Both the position numbers and the translations under genes were made by a program. Under the pieces are notes generated by a model. That model was not told the origin of the DNA, did not search any database, and saw only the letters and a program-made list of their open reading frames with translations. From Desulfospira joergensenii DSM 10085 (GTDB taxonomy: Bacteria; Desulfobacterota; Desulfobacteria; Desulfobacterales; Desulfobacteraceae), in the NCBI RefSeq assembly GCF_000420085.1, contig NZ_ATUG01000002.1:1736001-1800000 (forward strand): a stretch of DNA of 64,000 nucleotides. The letters are read 5' to 3'. Shown one piece after another: positions 33,756-43,411 of the stretch. The first letter of the stretch is position 1. Every line of letters begins with the position of its first letter.

Positions 33756-35705
33756 ATGATAACTGATCGGAAACCATTACAGGACGGCACAACCTGGAAT
33801 TCCGTAGTCTCGATTGATGACTGGGATCGGCCGATTTTGCGGATTCAGAAAAATCAGAAGCTGTGGGAAAGTGAACACTTCATGGAGCTTTACTTTGCCC
33901 AGTGCGTTGAAGGCATCTGGTTCATGGAAGCTGAGGAACCATTTTTGTGGGATGATACCGTGGACAAGGATAAGGCCCTTGACTATGCCTTTTCCCACCA
34001 GCACATTGTCCGGATCAATGACGCCATGCTTCAGCAGTATAAGGCCAGCAGGGAGCAGTTCATGGGGTTGACCCTGAATGACTTTTTCCGGCATGACCTT
34101 GAAAATGCTAGGAATATGTGGAGACAGATTTTTGACCACGGCAAGCTTACCTGTGAGACCAGTGAGAGAAGATTCCGGGGACCCACCAAATTTGCCGGTG
34201 ATACGGTATGGTTTCTTGGAGATTACTTCTGCATTTATAACCAGGAAGGAAAAATGGTAGGCCATTTCGGCTCCCAAAGAGATATTACTTCACGGAAACT
34301 GGCTGAAAAAGCATTGACCGAAAGCGAGAAACGGTACCGGTTCCTGACAAAGAACGTGGCCGACGGCATCATGGTGGTCCTTAACTGGAAACTGGTTTTT
34401 GTCAACGATGCGCTGCTCAGCATGTTTGGCCACAATGACGCTGGTCGAATTGTGGGACAGGACGTGTTGCGACTCATTGCTCCTGAATCCAGGGAGCGGT
34501 TCAAAAAGGAACTGGGTACCCTGCAGGCAGACAATGGCAGGAGCAATATTTTTCAGACCCGCTGTATGACCCTGAACGGGGAAATTTTTTGGGCAGAGGT
34601 CAACAATGCCGTAATCAATTGGAACGACGAACCTGCCCTACTGTGTACCATAAGAAATATCAATGAGAAAAAGATCAAGGAACTCAGGGTCAGAGAGCGG
34701 GCAGAAAATCTTCACCAACAAAACCAACGGCTTCGGGCCAGCATAAAAGAGCGATTTAAGTTCTGCAATATTATCGGCAAAAGCCAGGCCATGCAGCAGG
34801 TGTATGAATTGATCATCCGGGCGGCTGATTCAGATGCCAACGTGGTAATATACGGGGAATCTGGAACCGGCAAGGAATTGGTGGCCCGGGCTATCCATGA
34901 GGTGAGCAATCGGAGTGACAAGGCAATTGTGCCGGTGAACTGCTATGCCATTCCGGATTCGCTTCTGGAAAGTGAGTTTTTTGGCTATCGAAAAGGGGCG
35001 TTTACAGGGGCATTCATTGACAAATCCGGTTACCTGGACCAGGCTGATGGAGGCACATTGTTTCTCGATGAGGTCGGGGACCTGGATTTGGTCATGCAGG
35101 GAAAACTGCTTCGGGCCATAGAAGGCGGCGGATATACGCCGATCGGCAGTCAGAAGATTTGCCACTCGGATTTCAGAATCATTGCAGCCACAAATAAGGA
35201 TATGAGCCGGGCCGTGAGAAAAGGTGTTGTCCGGGAGGATTTCTTTTACAGAATTCATGTCCTGTCCATTATCCTGCCTCCCCTGAGGGAACGAAAAGAG
35301 GATATTCAACTTCTGGTGGAACATTTCCTGTCCCTGTTCAAAGGGTCGGGAAAGAATTGGAATATTCCGGGACATGTCAATGATGAATTGATGAATTACG
35401 ACTGGCCCGGTAATGTCCGGGAACTGCAGAATGTGCTTCACCGATATAAGACGGTGGGGAAGTTGGGCCTTGGGGGAAATCGCACTGAGTGGGAGGGCAA
35501 TGACACCATGGGCACGATCCTCCCTTCGGACGAGTTAGAATCCTCCCTTAGTTACAGGGAAACACTTGACAGGTTTGAAAAAAAAGTAATTTTCAATGCC
35601 CTGGAGAAATCCCGGTGGAACCGGAGCCAAGTCTCCCGGGTACTTGGAATCCCCAGGCGAACCCTGTATCAGAAAATGAAACGATTTGGCCTGAATCCAA
35701 CTTAA
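33756..35705 (+). CDS. PAS-PAS sigma-54-dependent activator
   Basis: 649 residues. Two PAS sensory domains (about 45-185 and 190-320; the second has YRFLTKNVADGIMVVLNWKLVFVNDALLSMFG) lead into an AAA+ domain with Walker A GESGTGKE (about 367-374), the GAFTGA loop that contacts sigma-54 (about 415-420), Walker B GGTLFLDEVGD, and a C-terminal Fis-type helix-turn-helix (RSQVSRVLGIPRRTLYQKMKRFG). It has no receiver domain, so it senses a ligand or redox state directly. A good sigma-54 promoter lies 254 bases downstream, before the gcvPA-like operon, so that operon is its probable target. Confidence 0.95.
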   Translation: MITDRKPLQDGTTWNSVVSIDDWDRPILRIQKNQKLWESEHFMELYFAQCVEGIWFMEAEEPFLWDDTVDKDKALDYAFSHQHIVRINDAMLQQYKASREQFMGLTLNDFFRHDLENARNMWRQIFDHGKLTCETSERRFRGPTKFAGDTVWFLGDYFCIYNQEGKMVGHFGSQRDITSRKLAEKALTESEKRYRFLTKNVADGIMVVLNWKLVFVNDALLSMFGHNDAGRIVGQDVLRLIAPESRERFKKELGTLQADNGRSNIFQTRCMTLNGEIFWAEVNNAVINWNDEPALLCTIRNINEKKIKELRVRERAENLHQQNQRLRASIKERFKFCNIIGKSQAMQQVYELIIRAADSDANVVIYGESGTGKELVARAIHEVSNRSDKAIVPVNCYAIPDSLLESEFFGYRKGAFTGAFIDKSGYLDQADGGTLFLDEVGDLDLVMQGKLLRAIEGGGYTPIGSQKICHSDFRIIAATNKDMSRAVRKGVVREDFFYRIHVLSIILPPLRERKEDIQLLVEHFLSLFKGSGKNWNIPGHVNDELMNYDWPGNVRELQNVLHRYKTVGKLGLGGNRTEWEGNDTMGTILPSDELESSLSYRETLDRFEKKVIFNALEKSRWNRSQVSRVLGIPRRTLYQKMKRFGLNPT

Positions 35706-35739
35706 ACCCAGGGGTAAGATGCCTCTTATCTGAACTGCA

Positions 35740-35774
35740 GGCAAATCCGGTGGGAAAACACGGCCGGATTTGCC
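35740..35774 (+). terminator. Hairpin after the sigma-54 activator gene
   Basis: A perfect 11-bp repeat GGCAAATCCGG / CCGGATTTGCC (35740-35750 and 35764-35774), 35 bases after the stop. There is no strong T-tract, so this is a terminator or an upstream activator site; the inverted symmetry would fit either. Confidence 0.5.
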
Positions 35775-35958
35775 CGGTATGGGCATATCTTGCCCGAAAT
35801 TGACTGATCCCCCGGCCATTCATGGTTTTTCATGTTAGAAGGCTTCTATATGTGGGCAAGTCCTGCTCATATCCAGTTTTTGCTCTTATCTTGTCGAACA
35901 CACCCAATAAACTATAAGAATCTTTAAATTTCAGATGGTTAAAAAAAGCAAACCGGCC

Positions 35959-35974
35959 CGGCACATTCGTTGCT
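35959..35974 (+). promoter_or_regulatory. Sigma-54 (-24/-12) promoter of the gcvPA-like operon
   Basis: CGGCACATTCGTTGCT, compared with the consensus TGGCACN5TTGCW: GG at 35960-35961 and GC at 35972-35973, the invariant 10-base gap, and TTGCT complete. It stands 150 bases before the gcvPA ATG and downstream of the activator gene. Confidence 0.75.
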
Positions 35975-36108
35975 CCTGTTAATATTCGGAAGATTAATAA
36001 ATCCAGATGGTTGACAGTTGCGTTACAAACAACCTGTTTGGCATCTCCGGGCGACCGATCGGCACCGGCTTCCAATTGTTTTTAACCCTATCATTGAGGA
36101 GACTTTTG

Positions 36109-37509
36109 ATGAGTCAAAACAAAACCGTATACCCATACATCCCCAATTCAGTACCTGAGATACAGTCTCAAATGCTCAAAGAGATCAATGTTAACGATAT
36201 CATGGAGCTCTATGAAGAGATTCCGGACCACCTTAAATTTAAGGGCACCATGAACCTGCCGGAACCGATTCACGATGAATACGGAATCCGCAGGCATGTG
36301 GAAGGACTGCTGAAGAAAAATAAGAACTGCAGTGAGTATTTAAATTTTCTGGGAGCAGGTTGTGCCCAGCATTTCATTCCCGCAGTATGTGATGAGGTCA
36401 GCGGCAGGGGGGAGTTCCTCACCGCTTATGTAGGGGACTCCTATGCTGATCACGGGAAATGGCAGGCCCTGTTCGAATATGCCAGCAACATGGGCGAACT
36501 TTTGGATATGGATGTGTTGAGTTGTCCGGTCTATGACGGCCACCATGCTGCTGCACGGGCTTTGAGAATGGCATCCAGAGCCTGCAAGAGAAAAGAGATT
36601 CTCATGCCCTCGTCCGTATCTCCGGACGGCCTGCTGGTCATAAAGAATTATCTGAATGGGGTGGGGGGACCTGATTTGCCCATTACCTTTGTAGATTTTG
36701 ATTCTGCCACGGGGCTGATGAATCTTTCCGACTTAGAGTCCAAAATTTCGAATAAAACAGCCGCGGTTTTCATTGAAAATCCCTGCTACCTGGGCATGCT
36801 TGAGACCCAGGCTGAAAAAATTGGAAAGATTGCAAAAGAAGCTGGTGCAGAATTCGTGGTTAAAGTAGATCCGATTTCCTGCGGTGTGATTGCTCCTCCA
36901 GCGCATTACGGCGCTACCCTGGCTTGCGGCGATTCCCAAAGCCTCGGAATTCATATGCAGTGCGGCGGGGGGCAGACCGGCTTCATTGCCAGCCGCGATG
37001 ACATGAAATACATCAGTGAATTTACCGAGCTTATGTTCGGCATTACAGAAACGGTAAAGAAAGGGGAATACGGATTCGGTGAAGTCCTGTACGATCGGAC
37101 CTCGTACGGGTCCCGTGAAAAAGGAAAAGAATTCACCGGGACCACCACGGGGTTATGGGCCATTACCACCGGGGCTTATCTGGCCCTTATGGGCCCCAAG
37201 GGAATGGAGCAAGTCGGCCGGACCATTATGCAGAACGCGGCTTATGCCGCTAAAAAAATAGAGGAGATTCCTGGCGTTGAAATCCATTTCCCCACTCCGT
37301 TTTTCAAAGAATTTGTAGTGAATTTCAATCAAACCGGCAAAAGTGTTGCCCAGATCAACCAGAAGTTGATGGCCTTCAGCATTTTTGGAGGGAAAGATCT
37401 TTCTTTCGAATTCCCGGATTTGGGCCAGAGCGCTTTATACTGCGTCACGGAAATCATGAACAGCCAGGACATCGATAAGCTGGTTTATGCTTTGAAAGCT
37501 GTTGTTTAA
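36109..37509 (+). CDS. gcvPA: Divergent glycine dehydrogenase subunit 1 (P-protein alpha) homologue
   Basis: 466 residues, type I PLP fold. It aligns with GcvPA: YIPNSVPEIQSQML at the start and FLGAGCAQHFIPAVCDEV. Unlike real GcvPA, the nearly invariant YTPYQPE(I/V)SQG segment reads YVGDSYADHGKWQ, and the YDGATA-AEA segment reads YDGHHAAARA, so the substrate pocket is changed. In glycine cleavage P1 pairs with P2 to decarboxylate glycine and load lipoyl-H protein. The ATG at 36109 has TTGAGGAG upstream. First gene of a sigma-54-controlled operon. Confidence 0.82.
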   Translation: MSQNKTVYPYIPNSVPEIQSQMLKEINVNDIMELYEEIPDHLKFKGTMNLPEPIHDEYGIRRHVEGLLKKNKNCSEYLNFLGAGCAQHFIPAVCDEVSGRGEFLTAYVGDSYADHGKWQALFEYASNMGELLDMDVLSCPVYDGHHAAARALRMASRACKRKEILMPSSVSPDGLLVIKNYLNGVGGPDLPITFVDFDSATGLMNLSDLESKISNKTAAVFIENPCYLGMLETQAEKIGKIAKEAGAEFVVKVDPISCGVIAPPAHYGATLACGDSQSLGIHMQCGGGQTGFIASRDDMKYISEFTELMFGITETVKKGEYGFGEVLYDRTSYGSREKGKEFTGTTTGLWAITTGAYLALMGPKGMEQVGRTIMQNAAYAAKKIEEIPGVEIHFPTPFFKEFVVNFNQTGKSVAQINQKLMAFSIFGGKDLSFEFPDLGQSALYCVTEIMNSQDIDKLVYALKAVV

Positions 37510-37559
37510 GCCAAAGAAAAAATTTTGAATCAGTCAATCAGATACAAGGAGTAAATATT

Positions 37560-39122
37560 ATGGGCAGAGATGCAAAAACATTGTTGCGAAAATTTCATCA
37601 GGCAAGATGGGACGAACAGATTATATACGAGATGAGTGTTCCTGGCGAACGGGGGGTTTTGGTGCCCAAAGCCGATGCTGTGGTTGAAAGGGTAATTGGA
37701 AACGGCATCGGCCTGGTGCCGGAAGGGATGGCCCGGAAAACTCCGGCAGCCCTTCCGGAGGTCAGTCAGATGCGGGTTAATCGCCATTATCTTCACCTGT
37801 CCCAGGAAACCCTTGGCACAGACGTTAACATTGATATCAGCCAGGGAACCTGCACGATGAAGTACAGTCCCAAGGTCCAGGAACATATCGCAGCCCGGAA
37901 TCCGAATATTACGGAGGTCCATCCCCTTCAGGACACTGACACCCTTCAGGGCATTCTGGAAATCTATTATAAACTGGCCCAGTTTCTCAGGGAAATTTCA
38001 GGCCTGGATGAGTTCAGCCTCCAGCCTGGCGGAGGTGCCCACGGAGTGTTCACCAATGCCTCTATTGTCAGGGCCTATCACAACGCAAGAGGAGATCATC
38101 AACGGGATGAAATCATTACGACCATGTTCTCTCATCCCTGCGATGCTGCCACGCCTGCCACGGCCGGTTATAAGGTCATCACCCTGATGCCTGATGAAAA
38201 GGGGTATCCTGATCTTGAAGCCATGAAGGCGGCATTAAGTGAAAGGACGGCCGGTATTTTCATTACAAATCCGGAAGATACAGGCATTTACAACCCACGG
38301 ATCGAAGAATACGTGAACGCGGCCCATGCTGTAGGCGCCCTTTGTTCCTACGATCAGGCCAATGCCAATGGGATGCTGGGTATTGCCAGGGCCAGGGAAG
38401 CCGGCTTTGACCTGTGCCATTTTAATGTCCACAAAACCTTTTCCACTCCTCACGGGTGCATGGGCCCTGCCATGGGCGCCATCGGCGTCAGGGAGATCCT
38501 CAAACCTTTTCTTCCGGTTCCCCGGGTGGAATTTGACGGGAGAAAATATTTTTTGAATTCCAACTATCCAGACAGCATCGGTAAAGTCCGCGCATTTTTC
38601 GGCAATGCCACGGTTGCCCTTAAAGCTTATGCCTGGATCATGCAGCACGGTGCAGAGGGCTTAAAGGAAGTGGCCAGATGTTCGGTCCTCAATTCCAACT
38701 ATATGGAAAAGAAACTGCGGCAGATCCGCGGCGTCAAGGTCTGGTATGCTGAAGGCAAAACCCGGTTGGAACAGGTCCGGTACTGCTGGGAAACCCTTAA
38801 AGAGGAGACCGGCGTGGGCACGGATGATGTCATGCGCCGCATGGGCGATTACGGGCTCCAGCATTACTGGACCAGCCACCACCCCTGGGTGGTGCCCGAG
38901 CCCTTTACCCTGGAACCCTGCGAATCTTATTCCAAAGATGACATTGACGAGTATGTGGCGATTTTAAAAAAGATTTCCGATGAAGCCTATGAAAATCCGG
39001 AAATGGTTAAAAATGCCCCATACAATATGCCGGTTCATAAGGTTCCGGCTCCAAATATCGATGAGCCTGAACGGATTGCCGTCACTTGGCGCCAATACCT
39101 GAAGAAAAAAGGTTTAAAATAA
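37560..39122 (+). CDS. gcvPB: Divergent glycine dehydrogenase subunit 2 (P-protein beta) homologue
   Basis: 520 residues. The PLP lysine is Lys292 in NVHKTFSTPHG. Family core sequences are kept (CTMKYSPK, DQANANGMLGIAR), but sites that are almost constant in GcvPB are altered: the glycine loop after HKTF, usually PHGGGGPG, reads PHGCMGPA; SAHGTNPAS reads SHPCDAATPAT (191-200); QPAAGAHGE reads QPGGGAHGV. It pairs with the gene 50 bases upstream. A PLP-dependent amino-acid decarboxylation or cleavage with a substrate other than glycine is plausible. There is no gcvH or gcvT in the operon. Confidence 0.82.
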   Translation: MGRDAKTLLRKFHQARWDEQIIYEMSVPGERGVLVPKADAVVERVIGNGIGLVPEGMARKTPAALPEVSQMRVNRHYLHLSQETLGTDVNIDISQGTCTMKYSPKVQEHIAARNPNITEVHPLQDTDTLQGILEIYYKLAQFLREISGLDEFSLQPGGGAHGVFTNASIVRAYHNARGDHQRDEIITTMFSHPCDAATPATAGYKVITLMPDEKGYPDLEAMKAALSERTAGIFITNPEDTGIYNPRIEEYVNAAHAVGALCSYDQANANGMLGIARAREAGFDLCHFNVHKTFSTPHGCMGPAMGAIGVREILKPFLPVPRVEFDGRKYFLNSNYPDSIGKVRAFFGNATVALKAYAWIMQHGAEGLKEVARCSVLNSNYMEKKLRQIRGVKVWYAEGKTRLEQVRYCWETLKEETGVGTDDVMRRMGDYGLQHYWTSHHPWVVPEPFTLEPCESYSKDDIDEYVAILKKISDEAYENPEMVKNAPYNMPVHKVPAPNIDEPERIAVTWRQYLKKKGLK

Positions 39123-39200
39123 TTTGCCTTTGGGCGGAGCCCTTTTCAAGGTGTTTAACCAGAGGGCCCGCCTCCATTTTGCATCAGGAGCAGGTGATCT

Positions 39201-40319
39201 ATGAAAAAACTAGGTGTAATTGTTAATCCCGTTGCCGGCATTGGCGGCAGGGTCGGACTCAAGGGCAGCGACGGCGAAGATATACTTGAAAAGGCGATTG
39301 CCCTTGGTGCCCGGCCGGAGTCTCCGGGCCGGGCAATGACCGCCTTAAAGGAGGTAGCCGGCATGAAAATCCCGGTGGAAATCCTGACCTATCCTGGTGT
39401 GATGGGTGAGGAAGAATGCCTGAATGCCGGGCTTTCCCCCATAGTCATCGGATCCATTGACCAGGGCCGGACCACTCCTTCGGATACCATTCGAGCGGCC
39501 ATGGAAATGGCCGATGCCGGAGTGGATCTTCTTCTGTTTGCCGGCGGTGACGGCACTGCCCGGAATATATACAACGCCGTAGGTGAAAATGTATCAGTTC
39601 TGGGAATTCCGGCCGGGGTGAAAATTCATTCTGCGGTTTATGCCGTGAATCCTAAACGTGCCGGCCAGGTGGCTGCCATGTTCCTGGAACGAAAAAAGAT
39701 GACGATCCGGTCCTCGGAGGTCATGGACATTGATGAAGATGCATTTCGGGAGGGCCGGGTTAAGGCCAAGCTATTCGGTTATATGAAGGTGCCTGAGGAA
39801 CCCCGGTTCGTCCAGAGTGTCAAATCCGGGGGAGCAAGGGCAGAAAAAGAAATTCTGGCCGGTATTGCCGAAGATATCGCGGATGAGATGGAGAATTCAG
39901 ATTGTTATTTTATCATTGGGCCGGGCACGACCACCCGGTCTGTCATGGAATACCTGAATCTTGAAAATACTCTTTTGGGAGTGGATGTTGTTAAAAATCG
40001 TAAAATCGTGGCCTCGGATGTTGATGAACAGCAGCTCTGGGACCTGATAGCCGGGGAACAAACCAAAATCGTGCTCACTGTCATCGGTGGTCAGGGCCAT
40101 CTTTTCGGCAGGGGGAATCAGCAGATCAGTCCCCGGATTATCCGAAACGTCGGGCGGGAGAACATCCGTGTGATTGCCACCAAAGAAAAACTCATTGCAC
40201 TGAACGGCCGTCCACTTCTGGTGGATACAGGAGATGAAACACTGAATGCCGAACTGGCCGGATATTTAAAGGTCACCACAGGGTATGAGGACTATACCAT
40301 GTGCCGGGTGGGATACTAG
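39201..40319 (+). CDS. ATP-NAD/AcoX kinase family protein
   Basis: 372-residue protein of the ATP-NAD kinase/AcoX family, with LGVIVNPVAGIGGRVGLKGSDG at the start (phosphate-binding loop) and LLLFAGGDGTARNI (GGDGT motif, near 115). It lies in acetoin and amino-acid operons in other bacteria, where its substrate is not settled. It is third in the gcvPA-like operon, 79 bases after gcvPB. The GGDGT motif makes kinase activity likely. Confidence 0.88.
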   Translation: MKKLGVIVNPVAGIGGRVGLKGSDGEDILEKAIALGARPESPGRAMTALKEVAGMKIPVEILTYPGVMGEEECLNAGLSPIVIGSIDQGRTTPSDTIRAAMEMADAGVDLLLFAGGDGTARNIYNAVGENVSVLGIPAGVKIHSAVYAVNPKRAGQVAAMFLERKKMTIRSSEVMDIDEDAFREGRVKAKLFGYMKVPEEPRFVQSVKSGGARAEKEILAGIAEDIADEMENSDCYFIIGPGTTTRSVMEYLNLENTLLGVDVVKNRKIVASDVDEQQLWDLIAGEQTKIVLTVIGGQGHLFGRGNQQISPRIIRNVGRENIRVIATKEKLIALNGRPLLVDTGDETLNAELAGYLKVTTGYEDYTMCRVGY

Positions 40320-40365
40320 ATCCCCCGGATAAAGCAGTCGGAAAAGGTCAGAAAGGACGTATGAT

Positions 40366-40920
40366 ATGGATCAAACAATGTTAAACCGGATTTTGACGGA
40401 CTCACGGACCGTTATGGCCGAACTTCTTGAAGTGGCTGGGCTTAAACCGGGCAAGCTTTTGGTGGTGGGCTGTTCCACCAGCGAAATCGTGGGTAAGCGG
40501 ATCGGAACCGCATCGGTCAAGGAAATCGCCCAGGCTGTTATCCAGGGTATTTGCCCGGTAATAGAAGAAAAGGGGTTGTTCCTTGCCGCGCAATGCTGCG
40601 AACACCTGAACCGGGCACTGATCATGGAGTCTGCCGTGGCCGAACTCAGAGGGTATGAACCGGTTTGCGTGGTTCCTAGGATCAAAGCCGGGGGGGCCTT
40701 TGCCGCAGAGGCATATCAGGGTTTCAATGAGCCTGTGGCGGTGGAATCCATTGTGGCAGATGCGGGGGTAGACATTGGGGACACATTTATCGGAATGCAC
40801 CTTCATCCCGTTGCTGTTCCGGTAAGAACCAGAATCATACAGATCGGATATGCACACGTGACAGTGGCCAGGTGTCGGCCCAAATTCATCGGCGGAAAAC
40901 GCAGTGAATATGAAAACTAA
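40366..40920 (+). CDS. UPF0340/TIGR01440 (YwlG-like) protein
   Basis: 184-residue protein of the UPF0340 family: VVGCSTSEIVGKRIGTASVKEIAQAV, FLAAQCCEHLNRAL and IGDTFIGMHLHPVAVPVR are its characteristic blocks. In Bacillus subtilis ywlG is next to glyA, so the family has a recurring neighbourhood with glycine/serine metabolism. Function is unknown. It has conserved Cys and His residues that could bind a metal or cofactor. Fourth gene of the operon, 47 bases after the kinase. Confidence 0.85.
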   Translation: MDQTMLNRILTDSRTVMAELLEVAGLKPGKLLVVGCSTSEIVGKRIGTASVKEIAQAVIQGICPVIEEKGLFLAAQCCEHLNRALIMESAVAELRGYEPVCVVPRIKAGGAFAAEAYQGFNEPVAVESIVADAGVDIGDTFIGMHLHPVAVPVRTRIIQIGYAHVTVARCRPKFIGGKRSEYEN

Positions 40921-40946
40921 ATCATAAGCTATTTAGGAGATTAAAT

Positions 40947-42383
40947 ATGGAAACGACTAAGACCGAAAAAGCATTATCTGACAAGTGGAAAGGTTCCGGA
41001 ACGCTGAAACGCTCGCTCAAGTGGGTTTACGTCTATTCTCTCGCCACAGGGGCCATTTTCACATTCATGGGATACTGGGACGGCGTATTCCTTTCATCGT
41101 GCGGTCCCGCCACCTGGTTGGCCTTTCTTATGATGACGTTTATGATCATGCCCATCGCCTATGTTTATTGTGAACTGGCGGCGGTGATGCCCTTTACTGG
41201 AGCCGAACTGCGATACGCAACCGTTGGTTTGAACAAACACGCCGGTTTCTGGTCCTGTTGGTTGATCATGCTCGCCTGGATCGCTGTGCCACCGGCCGGG
41301 GTCATGGGCGTACTGGATTGGTTGAATTTTACGACCAATGCTGGGATCAGTGACCAGACAATCACTTTAATTGGTTGCGGATGTCTGGTTGCATTTTGTT
41401 TCATGAGTATGTACAAAATAGAGATTGCTGGGAGTGTACAGACTTTCATGCTGTTTGCGGCCATGATCGGTTGCATTATCACCGTGGTTGTTCTGTTTTT
41501 AGGCGACCGTCTGGATTTTGCGAATTTGACGCCTCATTTCAGGTCTGGATTCGAGAGTAAGTACGGTCCTTTTTGGGGTTGGATGGTTGGTTTGTCCATC
41601 ATTATTACTCCTTATTTCGGGTTTGAAGTTGTGCCAAACCTGGTTGAAGAAGGTAATTTTCCTATTAAAAGCCTGTCCAAGGCCATTTGGGGATCGGCGG
41701 TATCGGCCGGTGTCATCTATATCTTCTTCTATTTTTTTACCTCCAATGTCGCCCCTTGGGAAACCTTGACCAACAATGGAGATTTTTCCGGTTTTGTAAT
41801 CTTGAAACAAATGGTGACTTGGAGCACAGGCTGGAAGCGTTACGCTTTATTTTTCGGCATCACCTGTATTCTTTTTCCCATTGCTACAAGCGTCTTGGGC
41901 TTTTGGATATCCTCGGTCAGGCTTTTATACGCCATGGGACGGCATAATTTCCTACCAAAAGCGTTTGCCAAGACCAATCGGCATTCCGAACCGATTCTGC
42001 CCAATCTTTTAGTATTGGCAATTGGCATCGCCTTCCTGTTGAATAAGAACAGCACTTTTGTGGCCGATTTTTTCATCCTGATGGCGCTCGGCTGTGCCAC
42101 AACGTATCTGATTATAATGGTTTCAGCCATTCGACTGGCTCTAAATTACCCTGAATGGGAGCGTCCCTTCAAAATTCCCGGGGGTATGGGCATGCGCGTG
42201 CTTGCACTGATCATAGCCGGCATCATCACCTTTGGCTGTACATTCAGCTTGAACTGGGGGGCCATGCGAGTATTGACCATCTATCTTGGTTTGGGTGCCA
42301 TCATATGGCTTTGGGCCATATTTGTCATCTGGCCGAAAAATAAAGTTTGGATGCAAACTCCTGATGGTGAAAAAGATTTTTAA
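40947..42383 (+). CDS. APC-superfamily amino-acid permease
   Basis: 478-residue membrane protein with about twelve hydrophobic helices. The early GAIFTFMGYWDG and the helix-breaking PFTGAELRYATVGLNKHAGFWSCW match the APC consensus. It would import an amino acid or amine with a proton or exchange it. Located 27 bases after the UPF0340 gene, so it probably brings in the substrate of the P-protein-like enzyme. Confidence 0.92.
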   Translation: METTKTEKALSDKWKGSGTLKRSLKWVYVYSLATGAIFTFMGYWDGVFLSSCGPATWLAFLMMTFMIMPIAYVYCELAAVMPFTGAELRYATVGLNKHAGFWSCWLIMLAWIAVPPAGVMGVLDWLNFTTNAGISDQTITLIGCGCLVAFCFMSMYKIEIAGSVQTFMLFAAMIGCIITVVVLFLGDRLDFANLTPHFRSGFESKYGPFWGWMVGLSIIITPYFGFEVVPNLVEEGNFPIKSLSKAIWGSAVSAGVIYIFFYFFTSNVAPWETLTNNGDFSGFVILKQMVTWSTGWKRYALFFGITCILFPIATSVLGFWISSVRLLYAMGRHNFLPKAFAKTNRHSEPILPNLLVLAIGIAFLLNKNSTFVADFFILMALGCATTYLIIMVSAIRLALNYPEWERPFKIPGGMGMRVLALIIAGIITFGCTFSLNWGAMRVLTIYLGLGAIIWLWAIFVIWPKNKVWMQTPDGEKDF

Positions 42384-42564
42384 CAAGATAAGATAAATAG
42401 CCATTGAGACAAGCATATCCATACGACGCTTCGAAACTCTGGAGGAAAGGTGGCAATGTCCGGATAGTTGTTAATGTGTAAAATCAAAGGACCTATACTT
42501 CCGGCACGGAATGTCGCAAAAACGGAAACTCAAGACATTAACGAAGAATAACAAGGAGTTTAAT

Positions 42565-43356
42565 ATGAAAAAACTTGATGGAAAAGTCGCCGTAGTCACT
42601 GGCGCGGCAATGGGAAACGGCGAGGGAATAGCCAGAGTACTGTCGGCGCATGGCGCCTCAGTTGCCTTGTGGGATATATCGGACCGCGTCTTTGAAACCG
42701 CTGAATCACTCTCGGCTGAAGGCGGGAAGAGCAGCTCCTACAAGGTGGATGTCACCAAATTTGAAGAATGTCGGCAGGCTGCGGCGAAAATATTGTCCGA
42801 CAAAGGCAAAATAGACATCCTTGTCAACAATGCGGGTGTTGTCCGGTTGGCCAATTTCCTGGAGATGAGCGATGAAATCCGTGATTTTCACTTTAACGTA
42901 AATATTAAGGGTACCTGGAATGTTACCAAAGCGGTCCTGCCCAATATGATATACAACAATTATGGCCGCATTGTGATCTTGTCTTCAGTGACAGGTCCGA
43001 TTGTGGCCGACGAGGGCGAGACTGCTTACGCGACCACTAAGGCTGCACTTTGGGGTTTCGGCAAGGCCCTAGCCCGTGAAGTCGCAAAAAATGGAATCAC
43101 TGTCAACTCGATCTGCCCCGGGTACATCATGACTCCGATGGCCGACCAGATCGCCCGTGAATCAGATCCTGGCAATCCAGATTCGGTCATTAAAGGAATC
43201 GCCTCCGGTGTCCCGCTGGGCCGCCTCGGCAACATCAAGGAGGTCGGTGATTTGGTTGCGTTTCTATCATCTGACGAATCCAGCTATATCACCGGAACCC
43301 AGGTTGTTATCGACGGAGGGAGCACGCTCCCCGAAACAGTGTCTGTTGGTGTATGA
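42565..43356 (+). CDS. ucpA: UcpA-like short-chain dehydrogenase
   Basis: 263-residue SDR. It is very close in layout to E. coli UcpA (IDILVNNAGVVRLANFLEMSDEIRDFHFNVNIKGTWNVTKAVLPNM region and the tail SSDESSYITGTQVVIDGGSTLPETVSVGV). TGAAMGNGEG is the cofactor loop; Ser, Tyr and Lys lie in SSVTG and YATTK. ATG at 42565 with AAGGAG upstream; an in-frame ATG at 42511 lacks a ribosome site. Last gene of the sigma-54 operon after a 181-base gap. It would oxidise or reduce a hydroxyl or keto group of the pathway. Confidence 0.87.
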   Translation: MKKLDGKVAVVTGAAMGNGEGIARVLSAHGASVALWDISDRVFETAESLSAEGGKSSSYKVDVTKFEECRQAAAKILSDKGKIDILVNNAGVVRLANFLEMSDEIRDFHFNVNIKGTWNVTKAVLPNMIYNNYGRIVILSSVTGPIVADEGETAYATTKAALWGFGKALAREVAKNGITVNSICPGYIMTPMADQIARESDPGNPDSVIKGIASGVPLGRLGNIKEVGDLVAFLSSDESSYITGTQVVIDGGSTLPETVSVGV

Positions 43357-43411
43357 CCTTTTGCCCGAGTCTTAAAGAACTGCCGCTTGATAACTGAGGT
43401 GGTAGGGTAAT

